A stretch of DNA of 64,000 nucleotides from Botryosphaeria dothidea (lineage: Eukaryota > Ascomycota > Dothideomycetes > Botryosphaeriales > Botryosphaeriaceae): the NCBI GenBank assembly GCA_011503125.2, contig WWBZ02000022.1:4278001-4342000 (forward strand), read 5' to 3'. Position 1 is the stretch's first letter. Every line of letters begins with the position of its first letter. The translations under genes were made by a program, and so were the position numbers. The notes beneath the pieces were generated by a model. That model searched no databases. It had not been told where the DNA came from and saw only the letters and a list, made by a program, of their open reading frames with translations. Positions 1 through 11,657 of this stretch are shown here, piece after piece.

Positions 1-1197
1 TCTCTATCGCTTTCTCTTAATTTTATTATCGAACTCACTGAAATAAATTGAGACAACATAAGGCCTGAGTGAAATGAACATAAAGACAATTCCCCGTCTC
101 TCTCATTACTACTGCGGCCACTTAAAGTGCGTTAAATGGCACTTCAAATGCGAACTCGGAGTTTTCGAAAAGACTGTGGTTAAAGTCCGACTAAAGTAGC
201 GGCCGGAAGTGTGAGCGATTTGAAGCACGAATGAACTACAAGCAACCTACGGCAGACCCATATTGGCGTCCCAATAAACGCAGTTTTGCTTGTGTGGACT
301 CTTTTCCAAGATGAACTATGATCGAAAATGTTCTTCAGTATGCCTTCAAATGCTCAGGATATAATTTTGACGGCTTTTGAGGTAAAAGCGCTTTGCTACG
401 ACGACACTTTCGTGTTTTGTGCTATCGAGTAGCCTTAACTAAAGTAGATCGGACCAATAGTGTGCCACACAGATGACTGATCTTGTGCGACGGGGTTCAT
501 CGCCTGCATCACACTTGCTCTCGACATATTGATCAATACTGTCAATGTGTTCAGCTGCCTGAGACCCTGCAAGTAGTACGAAGCGGCCTCTGTATTGGTT
601 CTGTCCAATGAAATAAACAGAGAGATGCTGTAAGTTACTCAGTGTTACCTTTGGGCAACCTATAGGTAGAAATCGGGCCTGTTGGAGACGCCAAAAAGGA
701 TACTCTGCAGCTGCGAGCTGCTGACGACGCAAAGCTGAGAGATAAAGGAGTTTCGCAGTGAGACTATAGGGCTTTTAGTATAAGCCACCCTCAAGCCCAT
801 GAATTCTGGTCGATTGTGCAATGCATTAAGGCTACTCTCGCGTGGGGGTTTAGTTGGATTTCAGGCCACGACTTTTGGATTCGAGGTCGTGGTGCACAGG
901 AGCCCACCCAAAGACTCAGTGAGTCCACACTGATATGTTATCGCGGAGCACCCAACCAATCAGGTTCCTCTAGATTTACAAATTTGTATGCACTGCGTGC
1001 TTACATCAACAGAATGATGGTCAGCAATGCCGCCACCGTACAACACAATCGGCATCTTACCCGATACTGGGTGGGGGAGCTTCATGGGCAAGGCTGAACC
1101 TCAGCTTTTAAAATAAAACCGTCACAGCCTGGAGTTTCCCGGCCTCGCTGCAACTGTTTGACTCTGTTTTCCTCCCCGAGTGTTTGAAGTTAGCGCC
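1..1197. other. Intergenic; no supported gene
   Basis: No open frame here resembles a protein. An A/T-rich TATA-like stretch near 1107-1120 lies about 80 bp before the ATG of the next gene and is a plausible core promoter. Confidence 0.5.
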
Positions 1198-3319
1198 ATG
1201 AGCCGTCAATTTTCGGTTTCAAGTCAGCCCAGTCCGGACTTCAACCGTGATGAATTCGATCTGGGAGAATACTCATCACGCACCGGTCGGACATCCATCC
1301 AAAGCCGTCCAAGCACGTTGCATGGCTCGCGTGCATCCTCAGGAGCTAGTGTATCCCTCCTTAGACCACCTACTCCAGACTTTGATGACAGACCCGGAGA
1401 AGCCAGGGACGACGATGCTAGCCTTTTCACCCATGTCCGCCCGCGAAACCCTCGGCGTCGGTCTCAAAGGAAGCTCTGGTTCAAAGAATGGTGGCTATGG
1501 GAGATGGGAGGCTGCTTGATAAGCATCCTCTGCACAGTCACCATCATCGTCCTCTTACCCTTATTAAATAACAAGCCGAAGGACGTCTGGAGGTTCTCAG
1601 ACTACATTGAGGCGAACACTTTCGTTTCGGCGTTGATTACCGTCGCGAAGACATCAATGCTACTCGGCGTCACGGAGTCTCTTTGCCAACTGAAATGGAG
1701 GCATTTCTGGCTCGAGAGCCGCCAGCTCGCAGAACTCGAAGCGTTTGATGCGGCTAGCAGAGGTCCCTGGGGCGCACTCGTGTTTCCTTTCAAGACCAGA
1801 TTCAAGTCCTACATAGCGTTGCTCGGCGCGGCCATCATGGTGGCCACTCTCGCCATGGAGCCTTTGGCGCAGCAAATTGTCTCTTTCGAAACTTGTTACA
1901 GGAGTGCGCCACTTGAGAAGCACAGAGGGGAACGGAGCGGCGTGAATGTTTCACAAGCCTTCGACTTGGGCACACCATTTGAGGATCCAATCGAACGTAA
2001 GTAGTCAGTCCGTGTGGACCCAAAATCAACCAGAGCTGATCAGTTTTTCGATGCAGCATTCAGAGCAGCTCCAGAAATGCAGGGTGCATTCTTCGACGGC
2101 ATCTTTAACGTACGCCGCCTGATGCCGACAACGTGTCTGACCGGAAACTGCACCTGGCCAAAATTCTTGAGTCTCGGCATTTGTAGTTTTTGCGAAGGCG
2201 TGACTGACGACTACGCTTACAACGACGGGCCCTGCGATGGATGGTCCAGTCCTTGCGTGAAGAGAAATTACACTGGAATCAACACGGCATTCAATCTATC
2301 AAACGACCACCCCTACACCGCAACCTTACACAATGGGAGTGGAAATACTCTCGTAAGGACGGGTGGGAAACAGGCCGTAAACGTAAACGACACTGGAAAC
2401 TTCGGTGATACGGGGACCATGGTGTCTTTCGTCCTTGGGCGCTTTAACGACTACACGGTCAATGGAGACGTGATGAAAAATACTCCTGAGCTTACAAGGT
2501 GCAACATAACCTGGTGCGCGAAACTCTACCAGAAGTTTACTTATGAGAATGTGAGATAACAAGCGCCTTTCGTCACTGGGGATAACCACTAAGAACCTGC
2601 TAAAGACAACCGAAAGCTACATGCCATATGATTATACAGGATATAAGCTACCGCTCACGCGAAAAAAAGTCGATCCGGAAAGCGAGACGGTAGTCTACAC
2701 AATTGATCCTGCGGCCAAGGAGAACTTGCCGGACACAGACCTGGACAAAATCTACGACGAGACGTTCAAACAGAACAACGACGAGAAGATCTTCGAGGTC
2801 AACAAGAACGACTACGTCGTGCTATCGAGGTTCCTGGGAGACATGCTTGGATTCCATCTACGAGACACAGATTACGATCCAGCCCAAAGATTCCCGCACC
2901 TCATCGGCCGCGCGCTTCTCTTGAAACACAAAATTCCTGCTGTTTTCGATATGGTTGCGAACGGCATGTCGATTCCCGTGCAGCAGTATCCGGATAACCG
3001 CAACCGGAGTAATCAACACTTTGTTGATGCAATAGCCATGGAGGCTAAGACTTGCATCCACATTTGGAAGCGCTGGTTCATTGTGCCCGGCGCTTTGGTA
3101 CTGCTGAGTATGCTATTCCTGACACTGACACTGATAAACAACTTGAAGAACGAAGCACCGTCGTGGAAGTCGGCAACGCTGCCTCTTTTGTTCCATGGGC
3201 TGGACGGATGGGACGAATATAACGATGATGAGGTGAAGATGATGTTGGCCCGGGCGAAGGGAATGCTGACAAAGTTGGAAGAGAACGAGGAAGGAAACCT
3301 CAAATTTGTAAAGGTGTAG
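1198..3319 (+). CDS. DUF3176 family membrane protein
   Basis: Predicted multi-pass membrane protein of the fungal DUF3176 family, whose function is not known. Three exons, 1198-1996, 2057-2550 and 2594-3319, join in phase to 672 residues; the introns are 60 and 43 bp with GTAAGT and GTGAGA donors. I start at the ATG at 1198; the open frame extends to a GTG at 1180, which is less likely in a fungus. After a polar Ser/Pro-rich N-terminus, the family-typical segment begins at about residue 98 (WWLWEMGG) with a first membrane helix to about 123, then the stretch around 'LPLLNNKPKD', a second helix, and 'QLKWRHFW'. A large central loop has several cysteines and N-glycosylation sequons, fitting an extracytoplasmic domain. 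A last helix sits near residues 590-612. Family assignment is confident; role is not. Confidence 0.88.
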
Positions 3320-3822
3320 CCGGAGAAGCATGACAGTGTTCCGGATACTGTGGCTGAAGGTGATATGAACTATGCCTCACAGAGGATAGAAGAACTTGTT
3401 CTCCCTTACATAATCAGTTCATCAGAGACACAACGTTTGATGAATAATTTTCTTCAACTTTCGACAACCAAACTTTTGGTATTAAGCCTACGGTTGAGAT
3501 CACGCAGCACTACACTCGCCTTATTCTCAACACTCGTTATCAGATTTCCAGTAATTGCGATATTTTGTCATTGAAATAAAGTTGCTTGAGATATCGAACA
3601 GCAGAAATGAGCGACGATGCAGTTGAAAAAAAAAAAGAAATTCCGACATATCATTTTCGTTCAGCAGGTACCGAGTCAAATTGCCAACTGTGAAGACTTC
3701 CCAGTGACCCTTCATATCCCCAATCCCAACTAACTATAAGCTAGCTAAATCATCATCGTCGTCGTTAAAAATGTCGTCCTAATCAATCTGATTGCCGCCT
3801 TCCCATCGTTGCTCACCATGAA
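3320..3822. other. Convergent 3' region; no gene seen
   Basis: Lies between the 3' ends of two converging genes. It contains a run of about 12 A near 3626. The short open frames present have no protein-like composition. Confidence 0.5.
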
Positions 3823-4609
3823 TCAACCTCGCCTGTCATCCCAGCGGCCATCATCATGGTTATCATCATACCGGTCATCATCCCGATACCTAGCAGGATC
3901 GGGACGACCACGCCACTGGTAATCGTCGTCATCGAAAGGCCTATTTTGCGGCGGTGGAGGAGCCGGCGGCACGCCTTCCGGGACGGTGACTGGAGGCGGA
4001 GGGGCACCAGCTGGAAGTGGAGGAGCATTGTCTGGAGGTGGAGGAGCAGCAACTGGAGGAGGAGCACCAGCCGGCGGCGGAGAAGCGCCGGCAGGAGGAA
4101 CAGGCGCCACGGGCGGCGGTGGAGGTCGGCCTTGTGGCGGTGGAGGACGACCCTGTGGCGGCGGTGGATTACCCTGGGGAAGGGGAGGAGGAGCAGGAGG
4201 AGGATAATCCTGCGGTAGAGGAGGTGGAGGGTACTCCTGCGGCCGGCTGACATAGGCTCTGTAGCCATCGTCGTCCCAGTCCCCGTCGTCGTCGATGCCA
4301 TCCATGAATCTTGTGCGTGGGTGAGCGGGCTTCTAGACTGAGGTTCGGGATTGGGGTGGCTTACGCTGGGTGGAACAGGTTGAACTTGTCGCCCTTCCCG
4401 TTGCGGTCCTCGGGAGGGATGGGAGGGGCGGCGGGGACGCGCCAGTCCTCGTCCCAATCGTCGTCCCAGTCGTCGTCTCTCCAGTCCCGGCCATTGAGGC
4501 CGCGGTCATCCCTGGTGGTCAAAGAGACCCTGTGGGCTTGGATGGGGATGGCCGCGGCGTGGCCGAGGACAGCGCCCGCGGCCACGAGGAGAAAGAAGTT
4601 GGTGCGCAT
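3823..4609 (-). CDS. Secreted acidic/proline-rich low-complexity protein
   Basis: Two exons, 4365-4609 and 3823-4309, separated by a 55-bp intron (donor GTAAGC), give 243 residues in phase. The ATG at 4609 starts a clear signal peptide (MRTNFFLLVAAGAVLGHAAA), so I chose it over the non-ATG upstream extension. The mature part has three blocks. The first is an acidic segment rich in Trp-Asp pairs (repeated WRDDDW/WDDDW). The second is a long proline-rich centre built of P-P-P-P and Q-G-R/N-P-P-P units (about residues 110-205). The third is a C-terminal Asp/Arg/Tyr tail (RYDDN..DDGRWDDRRG). No enzyme domain is visible. It could be a cell-wall or extracellular-matrix structural protein; homology would be hard to trace because of the low complexity. 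Confidence 0.75.
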
Positions 4610-5364
4610 TGTAAGCTTCAGTGAAGGAAGCAAGAGCGTTGATGTGCTTTGATCTGAGTGCTAATAAGTGAAGTGTTGATGCCCTTTGCAAGCTCGTAGG
4701 ATGAAGGTCGTGCCCTTATATGCTTCTACGCTCATGGTGCCATTCATGACGCGATCTCTATTTTCAACACCGTCTGCCGGGTTTGAAACTCGGCCGTAAA
4801 AGCGGGGGATAGAATTGTGACTCCATGCCTGACGAATGGAGAGCACTTGATCCCGAACGTGTCCAATCGGGCACGAAAATAGCATCCATCGCCCCGCGGG
4901 CCAGCCCGACAAGCTTCGGAGGCGGAGACGACCATCGAGAAAAAGTCCTACACGTGGTGGAGCAAGCTCAGATGTGGGTGTTGTGCTCCCGTTGCCAAGC
5001 GTGGCTGAAGGTGTTGCTTCGCCTTGCTCTTGGGGCGCGTACTCCGAATAAACTTCCGCAGTCGGACAAGCTTGATTTAAGTTTGAAGCGTATTGGTCCG
5101 TATAGTACAGCTCCATAGCTCGATCGTTGCCTCGCAAGGTTTTGACGTGACTGCGGTATGCGGGGTTATCTGGGCTGCTTTCTTGAGCACCATGTCATGG
5201 TGCCAGACGCTACAGGCTTGAAACACTGGCGCGGACTGACCATTCGATGGAGTTAAACAACATATGCTTCATCCATTATGCCCGCTCACATTGCTCCTTC
5301 TATATTACGTAGGTGTGTGCTTCCATGGCGCAACATTTGCCCTATCTAATTGGCTTGCGATAAT
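4610..5364. other. Promoter region; doubtful open frame only
   Basis: Holds the promoter of the secreted proline-rich protein and the 3' flank of the alcohol dehydrogenase. A 158-codon minus-strand open frame (4661-5137) overlaps the TATA element and has no recognisable domain, so I do not call it a gene. Confidence 0.5.
4715..4720 (-). promoter_or_regulatory. TATA-like element
   Basis: TATAAG read on the minus strand, about 106 bp upstream of the ATG of the secreted proline-rich protein. Position and sequence fit a core promoter; this is inference. Confidence 0.45.
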
Positions 5365-6594
5365 CTACTGTCCTTGACTGCGGCCGAATTCGATAGTCAG
5401 GAGCACTTTCAGCCCGCCTGGGATTTTATGCTCGTGGAACTTGGCATAGCATTCGGAGATGTTCTCCAGTTTATCTGTTTCAAGATTAGCATCCGGTCCT
5501 CTCCACGGGTGGAAGGGAATGACTCACCTTCATGCGTGAACATGAAAGACGGGTCGTATTTACCCGAGACAACAAGGTCGAGCAGGTATGGGTGATACTG
5601 AGAGTCGGATCAGCAAATCAGTCCCCCCAACAAGCAAACATGTTCAAACTCACCCTCTGGGCCATGAGCTGGCCGCCCCGGAGCGTAATCGTCTTCTCCA
5701 TCAACAGACCAATCGGGAACTGGTTGGTTTCGAAGAAGAAGTCTCCAATGAGCGCGACGTTGCCGCACTTCCGCACCGACCTGAGCACTGAAGTCGGCGT
5801 GTCACCGCTGTCCCTCTCCAAGCCCGTCGCGCGCATGATCTTATGCTGCACACTATCCGCACTCCTGAACGCGCTCGCCTCAATGCCACGGTCCAAGCCG
5901 CCGGGCTGGACGGACAGGATGTACTCTGCGACATCTTTGTGCTGATTCACATCAACCGGCACCATGCCAAAAGACTCCGCCAGCGCCAACCTCTGCGCAT
6001 CTTTATCAACAACAAACACCTTGCTCGCGCCCCGCAGCTTCGACAGCCGGGCAATCGACAACCCAATAGCGCCAGCGCCCCAAACACCCACAACATCCCC
6101 CCCCCCCGACTTCCGCAAGCTCGCACCCGTGCCAGGCCGTCGTCGTGACATCCGCCAGCCCGACCAACTTCTTCGCATCGACCCCATGCGGCGCCTCGAC
6201 GCACGTCAGATCCGCGCATTCGGCACGCGGCAGTACTCGGCCTGGTCCCCAGCATACCCGCCCGTGAGGTGCGAGTACCCGAAAATGCCGGCCAGGCGGT
6301 GCCCGTACATGCCCGCCATCGCCTCGCTCGGGTTGGTCTTGTCGCACAGCGAGTACTCGCCGCGCGCGCAGTACGCGCAGTCGCCGCACGCGATGACGGG
6401 CAGGACGACGACGCGGTCGCCTCGTGGCCCATGATGTCGCCGTGCTGCATGCCGGCGTACATGTGCAGGTCCGAGCCGCAGATGGTGCAGTGCGTGATGC
6501 GCACGATGGCGTCGGCGGCGGCGGCGGTGATGGCCGGGCGCGGGACGGCGTTCAGGGTGATGGAGCGCGTGCCGGTCCATTGGGCGGCTTTCAT
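5365..6594 (-). pseudogene. Zinc-dependent alcohol dehydrogenase, frame-disrupted
   Basis: Medium-chain zinc alcohol dehydrogenase of the formaldehyde-dehydrogenase-like fungal group. Exons are 5654-6594, 5528-5597 and 5365-5474, with 56- and 53-bp introns. Visible motifs are the catalytic-zinc region CTICGSDLH and GHE, the four-cysteine structural-zinc loop (CGDCAYC.RGEYSLC), the nucleotide-binding GVWGAGAIG, and a C-terminus around YHPYLLDLVV and KIPGGLK. The first exon is broken three times. About 16-20 residues between GHE and GDRVVVLP are missing, with a frame change. Two extra bases (CG) sit at 'VPNA/DLTC', about 6213-6220. A run of 11 G (C on the plus strand, about 6097-6107) is one base too long before the Rossmann motif. 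Everything else reads well, so this is either a young pseudogene or a sequence with GC-tract errors. It is co-directional with the monooxygenase and P450 upstream. Confidence 0.8.
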
Positions 6595-7308
6595 GGTGGC
6601 GCCGCTGGGGTGGGGTTTGTAGCCGGTGGTGCCGATTTTGCTGGGGATGGGGGTCCAGATGTGTGGGAGAGGTGGTATTGGAGGGGCACGGGAGGGTACC
6701 TTGCGATTCCGGCCATGGTGGATGTTGGTTGTGGTGGTGGTTTCCTATTTGGGATAGTTGTGGTTTGAGGAATTGCCTGAAACGTGCGAAGTGTTTTTCG
6801 AAGGGATGGCGTAGTCTAGTCGAATAGAGAAAGGCACCTTGCTGGATACGACCATCGAGATATACCCAGATGCTCAGCAATTTCTCCCAGGCACGTTCGT
6901 CATAGTCATTCGATGTTTTGTTCAGACGGGTGGAAGTTGGTCTCATCATCATGTCATACCTCGTGGGTGTCGCCGCCCCAGATTGCAGAGCCGCAACACG
7001 TGGACTGACACTCTCCTGGTGCCTGCTGCCATCCAGAACCCGATGCTGAACCGGTGTATACCCCATCATACCCACTGATTACTTTTCCAAAGGTCGGTTG
7101 TCACTCCGCTGAGGGCAATCGCCATCCCGATGCTTACATAAAGCCCCTTCATCCACCAACAAGAACACGGCTCACCAAAACATCCCAGACGCCACATCGC
7201 CATCATCAAATCCGCAAAGTAGAAACCTGCATCCGAACGCTCCGTTAGACGGCGTCATTATTTCATTTTCTCCGGCTGAAGACTGGCTTACTGTACAATT
7301 TTCTCCAT
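6595..7308. other. Promoter of the alcohol dehydrogenase; no gene
   Basis: The long open frame running to 7075 on the minus strand is only a read-through extension in front of the dehydrogenase and has no protein-like pattern. No other feature seen. Confidence 0.5.
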
Positions 7309-9201
7309 CTACCCGAGCTGCATCGCAACCGGATCAAAGCCGTCATCCACATCCTTCGCCCAAGCCGGCACGTATCCGCTCGTAGGGGGAGCATGGCCAT
7401 TCGTCCCGTTCACTTCGTTCGGTCCGTAGGCACTTGAGCCATTAACCCCATTTACGCCATTCGTCCCATTCACGCCGTCAGCTCCGAGGCTCCTGAAAGC
7501 CAGCCTCGTCGGCTCAACCTTCGTGGGCGCCTTCCACAAGTACCTCGACGCCGGGTGGTTGTCGGGCGGCAACTTCTGTCCCTTGATGCCGTACAGGTTC
7601 TCGCGCAGCGTGGCACCAGGGAACTCGTAGCCGTCCCAAAAGGTGCCGCGGCGGCGAAGCTCGGGGATGAGTAGCTCGATGACGTCCGTGAAGGACTGCG
7701 GCATGATTGCGTACGCCTGTGATTCATGTTAGCGAATGAATGCACAGCATTAGAGAAGGAAATGAGGGCTTAAGCAAACTCACGATGTTGAAGCCATCCA
7801 CATCCGCCTCCCTCATCCACCTCTCCAACTCGTCCGCCACCACCTCGGGCGTGCCCACAATCGTCCCGCCCAATCCACCCACGATCAAATGCTCGCCCAA
7901 CACCCTCTTTGTCCACTTCCCCACCTTCGGCTGATGCTTGCCCAACCCCTCCATATAGCTCCTAATCGCATTCGTCTGCACGAGCCTCAATTCCTCGTCA
8001 TCCCCATACTCGTCCATATCATACCCCGTCCACCCGCCAAACAGCGCCAACGCGCCCCCAATATCGCCATACTGCGCATAATCCGCATACTTCGCCTCCG
8101 CCTCCTCCAGCGTGCGCCCCAGCACGATGCACACCTTCGCAATCACCTTGATCGCCTTCGGATCCCTCCCCGCCTTCGCCGCCTGCTCCCTGATGCTCGC
8201 GACGCCCCTCGCACAGCTCGCCGGACTGTGCCCGCTCACAAACACCGCCTCCGCGTGCTTGCTGCTAAACGCGGTGCCCGCCTTGCTCGTGCCGGCCTGC
8301 ATGATCACCGGCACGCGCTGCGGGCTGGGCTGGCAGATGTGCGGGCCGGGGACCGTGAAGTACTTGCCCTCGTGGTTGATCTGGCGCACGCGGTCCGGAT
8401 GCGTGTAGATGCCGCGCGCGCGGTCCAGCGCGACGGCGTCCTCGCGCCAGCTCGCCTGCCACAGCTTGTACATGACCTCCATGTACTCCTCGGCGATGGC
8501 GTAGCGCTCGTCGTGCTCGGGCTGCGCCGCGCGGCCGAGGTTGCGCGCCGCGCTGTCGAGGTAGCCCGTCACGACGTTCCAGCCGCAGCGGCCGCCGGTC
8601 AGGTGGTCGAGCGTGCTGAGGCGGCGCGCGAGGTGGTACGGCTGCTCGTATGTGGTGCTGACGGTGACGCCGAAGCCGATGGAGCGCGTGGCGGCGGCCA
8701 TGGCGGGCACGACCTGCAGCGGCTCGTTGACGGGCCACTGCGCGCCGGAGCGCACCGCCTCGTCGAGCGACTTCTTGTACACGTCGTAGCCGCCCAGCAC
8801 GTCGGCGATGAACATGGCGTGGAAGCCGCCGGCCTCGAGCGTCTGCGCGAGCGTCGTCCAGTGCTGGATGCTGTTGAAGTTGGTGGATTGGTCCGAGGGG
8901 TGGCGCCAGAGGCCGGGCGATTGGTGGCCGCTGCCTGGGGGGTTGTGAGTGTTTGGGGGGGTTTTTTTTTCTTGACCTGCTTTCGTCTCTTCGACTGGAT
9001 TGGGATTGAGGCTGGATGATGAGTGGGTGATGATGTAGAGCTGTGCAGAAAGTGGGACGACGGGTGGGTAACTGCTGCTGGAGACGTGAACTTACACATT
9101 TCGACGAAGGCGTTCAGGATCATCTTCTTCTTCGGCGGCGCTGCGCCATTGGTGTGGCCATTGGTGTGCTCCGCAGAGCCGTTCGTCGCTGGAGACACCA
9201 T
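7309..9201 (-). CDS. LLM-class flavin-dependent monooxygenase (NtaA/SnaA/DszA type)
   Basis: Predicted FMNH2-dependent monooxygenase of the bacterial-luciferase superfamily, in the nitrilotriacetate/sulfone monooxygenase branch; such enzymes need a separate flavin reductase, not seen here. Three exons, 9096-9201, 7784-8934 and 7716-7309, with 161- and 67-bp introns, encode 554 residues in phase. Family landmarks include SGHQSPGLWRHPSDQS, FIADVLGGYDVY, the conserved STTYEQPYHLAR and TGGRCGWNVVT segments, and VIMQAGTSKAG. The ATG at 9201 precedes an Asn-Gly-rich leader. The C-terminus also carries low-complexity NG repeats (VNGTNGVNGVNG) that are not part of the catalytic fold. It lies between the P450 and the dehydrogenase, all on the same strand, so a shared catabolic or biosynthetic pathway is plausible but unproven. 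Confidence 0.9.
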
Positions 9202-9962
9202 CTTGGATTGTGCTCCTTTCGGTATGTCCGATATCCCTCTCTTTTTTCTCAATTGCACCCCGCTATTTCGGTCCCGTAGATCTGGAGTGGAAGCCTCGCT
9301 GCAGGTTACCGTGTCACAAGATTGTCGACTGCCAGCGAATCACTCCTGTACGCACGGGCAGCAGATCCGCTCAATTGGATCCCAGATCAGCCCGAGGAAC
9401 GGTTTGCTTGCCACGAAGAACCCAAACGGCGGGATGTGAGCGACGATGATGAAAGAAGCGCGATGCAGCTTTTAGCCGCAGGAAATCAAGACCCCGCGGT
9501 AATCACGGGCTTAAGAAAGCAACAACATACATGGTGTAGATGACGACAGCGCACGTGATTCTTGCACCATCTTTGGAGGCGGAGATGAGGCGGCTGTCGA
9601 GTCGTGCGGCCCTCGACCCACTCACTGCGTTATCGCTTCTTGGAAAGTGGGATGGTGTTGCAAGAGGGCGCTGTCGTGAGTGGACAACCTTAAAAGGCTG
9701 CTCCAGTGTCGCCGATCCCTGCTGCATCCGGCAACCCGGCGGTGTCTGTGAACGTTTCGTGTCGGACGGGCCAATAACAAGATGCTTTTGCAATCCTCGC
9801 TTTGTAAGCGAGCCTTGTCCATACAACCAATATATCCAAGGCCGGCGCTCCAACGTACATCTACGTGCATTCGATTTCCAGGCTGTGGTGTTCCAGCACA
9901 ATCGTCTAGTTTGTCCTTCTTCCAAATCGACCCCATCATCTCGACGAACAATCCCGCCAAAC
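9202..9962. other. Intergenic between P450 and monooxygenase; no gene
   Basis: Promoter of the flavin monooxygenase plus the 3' flank of the P450. Open frames here on either strand have no recognisable domain. Confidence 0.5.
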
Positions 9963-11657
9963 TCAACCAACAACCTTCCTCCTCGCCCTGATCCTCAGAT
10001 CACTCGTCGGCCGCACCACCCCCGTCCCCGGCCTCATGCCCGGCACCTTCCAGGCGCCGCCGTCCGCGGGCTCGAAATCCCACAGGCTCACCACCGACGC
10101 GACGACACCCAGAATCTCCTTCTCGGCGAACGTGCGGCCCTTGCAGATGCCCGTCCCCATGCCCCACGGCCGCAGCGCCCCGTACCGCGCCACGCGCCGC
10201 CCCGTCGCCCCGTCCGTCTCGATGAAGCGGTCGGGCACGAACTTGTCCGGGTGCGCCCAGACGTCCGCGCTCTTCTGGCGGATGCCCAGCGGCACGGTGA
10301 TGTACGTGCCCGGCGCGAGGTTCTGGGTGCTCGCGCCGTCGCTGATGGTGACGGGGCGGCCGACGTAGCGCAGGCACGAGGGGTCGTTGGCGACGCGGAA
10401 GGTCTCGAGGTAGGTCGACTTGAGCAGCGGGCAGTCGCGCGACAGCGCGGGATAGTCGATCTTGTCGATGCGCGCGCCGTCGGGCGTCAGCGCGACGCAC
10501 GGCGCGATCTCCGCGCGCACCGCCTCCAGCAGGCCCGGCGTCGCGTAGATGTGCACCGTCAGCCAGTACACCAGCGGCTGCGTGTTGGCGTTCTGGCCCC
10601 ACAGCAGGCCCATGTCGATGTCGCCGCGGTGCCGGTGCGACACGCCCGCCGCCGTGTACGCCCGGCTGCGGTCCAGCGCCACCTGCCCGACGTCGGCCAG
10701 GTCGCAGCCGACGTCCTCGCCCTGCAGGTGCCGCTCGAGGCGCGCGTGCAGCGCGTGCAGCGCCTCGAGGCAGCGCGCGCGCGCGGCGATGCCCTCACGC
10801 ATCGCCCGGAGGGGCGCCCACTCGGGCACGCCGATCATGCGGAGCGGGAAGACGTCGTTGTCGAACTTCCAGAAGTCGTCGATCAGGCGCGGGTGGCGCT
10901 GCAGGAAGTCGGAGCCGTACAGCAGCGGGATGGCCACGGCGGTGCCGTAGCCGCGGATCATGCTCTCGAGGTCGATCTCCACGATGCCGGGCTGCGTCGC
11001 GGACTCCGGCTGGATGAGCTTGTGGTTGGCCGACCTTTCCCACGTGTTGAGGTCGTCCGGGTTCGAGGAGAAGGTGAGGAGGTTGTAGGTCTTGCTGCCG
11101 ATGTCCGCGCGCTGGATCATCTCCAGCGAGGCGGCTTCGTTCACGAAGCCTCGTTCCACGGCTGTGAACAAATCCTTCTTGGCCTTGTTCAGGCTGTCAC
11201 GCATTTCCTTGCAGTCTTCGCCACCAAATACACGGGTGGTGATGGTGTATCCAACCGGTTCATGGTCCAGCGTGTGGAATGGCTGAGCAAACAGGCGCTC
11301 CACTCCCGGCAGATTATGGATTACCTGGTGTTGAGACGTGATGCCAAACAGAGGGCCGCCATAACGACGAGCAATGGAGCTGATTCGACGTGAGAAAGGC
11401 GAAGCGGGGTTCCAGAGGACTCGGTCAGCTTACAACAGCTTTAGCCATATTCCTCCCGCGGCGAGGCACGTGCTCGCAACGAATATCTCGATCGGGACCC
11501 AAGTGGGCATGATGCGGTCCCTCTTGGGACCGTTGTTTAGAAGATGGTAGACGACGGCAGCGAAGAAGACACCAGCGAGCACTCTGGCGAGCGACACAGC
11601 AGGGGTGGCGGCATTAGTGGTGTCACCCACGGCAGCGGCTCCTTCCGGCAGCCCCAT
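9963..11657 (-). CDS. Cytochrome P450 (CYP7/CYP8-like fungal group)
   Basis: Heme-thiolate monooxygenase, 546 residues, from exons 11434-11657 and 9963-11379 around a 54-bp intron (GTAAGC...CAG). Because 54 is a multiple of three, the frame continues across the intron, which carries an in-frame stop. After a hydrophobic N-terminal anchor (two hydrophobic stretches, around residues 20-40 and 55-72) come FSIARRYGGPLFGIT, the K-helix ExxR (ETFR, after LLKSTYL), and the heme-ligand loop WGMGTGICKGR at about residue 480. The pattern resembles the fungal P450s related to sterol 7-alpha/8B and prostacyclin-synthase families, judged from the heme loop and the Asn-Thr-Gln-Pro in place of a usual I-helix AGxxT. 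Likely anchored in the ER. Substrate unknown. Upstream member of a three-gene oxidoreductase run. Confidence 0.88.

Noticed and set aside
4661..5137. 158-codon minus-strand open frame
   Set aside because: Overlaps the TATA element and promoter of the secreted protein; no domain or protein-like pattern.
6206..7075. 289-codon minus-strand open frame starting upstream of the alcohol dehydrogenase
   Set aside because: Its 3' part is genuine dehydrogenase sequence in a shifted frame (an effect of the lesion); its 5' part is promoter read-through with His/Pro/Arg-rich noise.
7889..9019. 376-codon plus-strand open frame
   Set aside because: Antisense shadow of the flavin monooxygenase, Arg/His/Val-rich as expected from GC-rich coding DNA.
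9540..11393. 617-codon plus-strand open frame
   Set aside because: Antisense shadow of the P450; its composition (Arg/Val/Ala) is noise and it crosses the P450 exon without splice logic.
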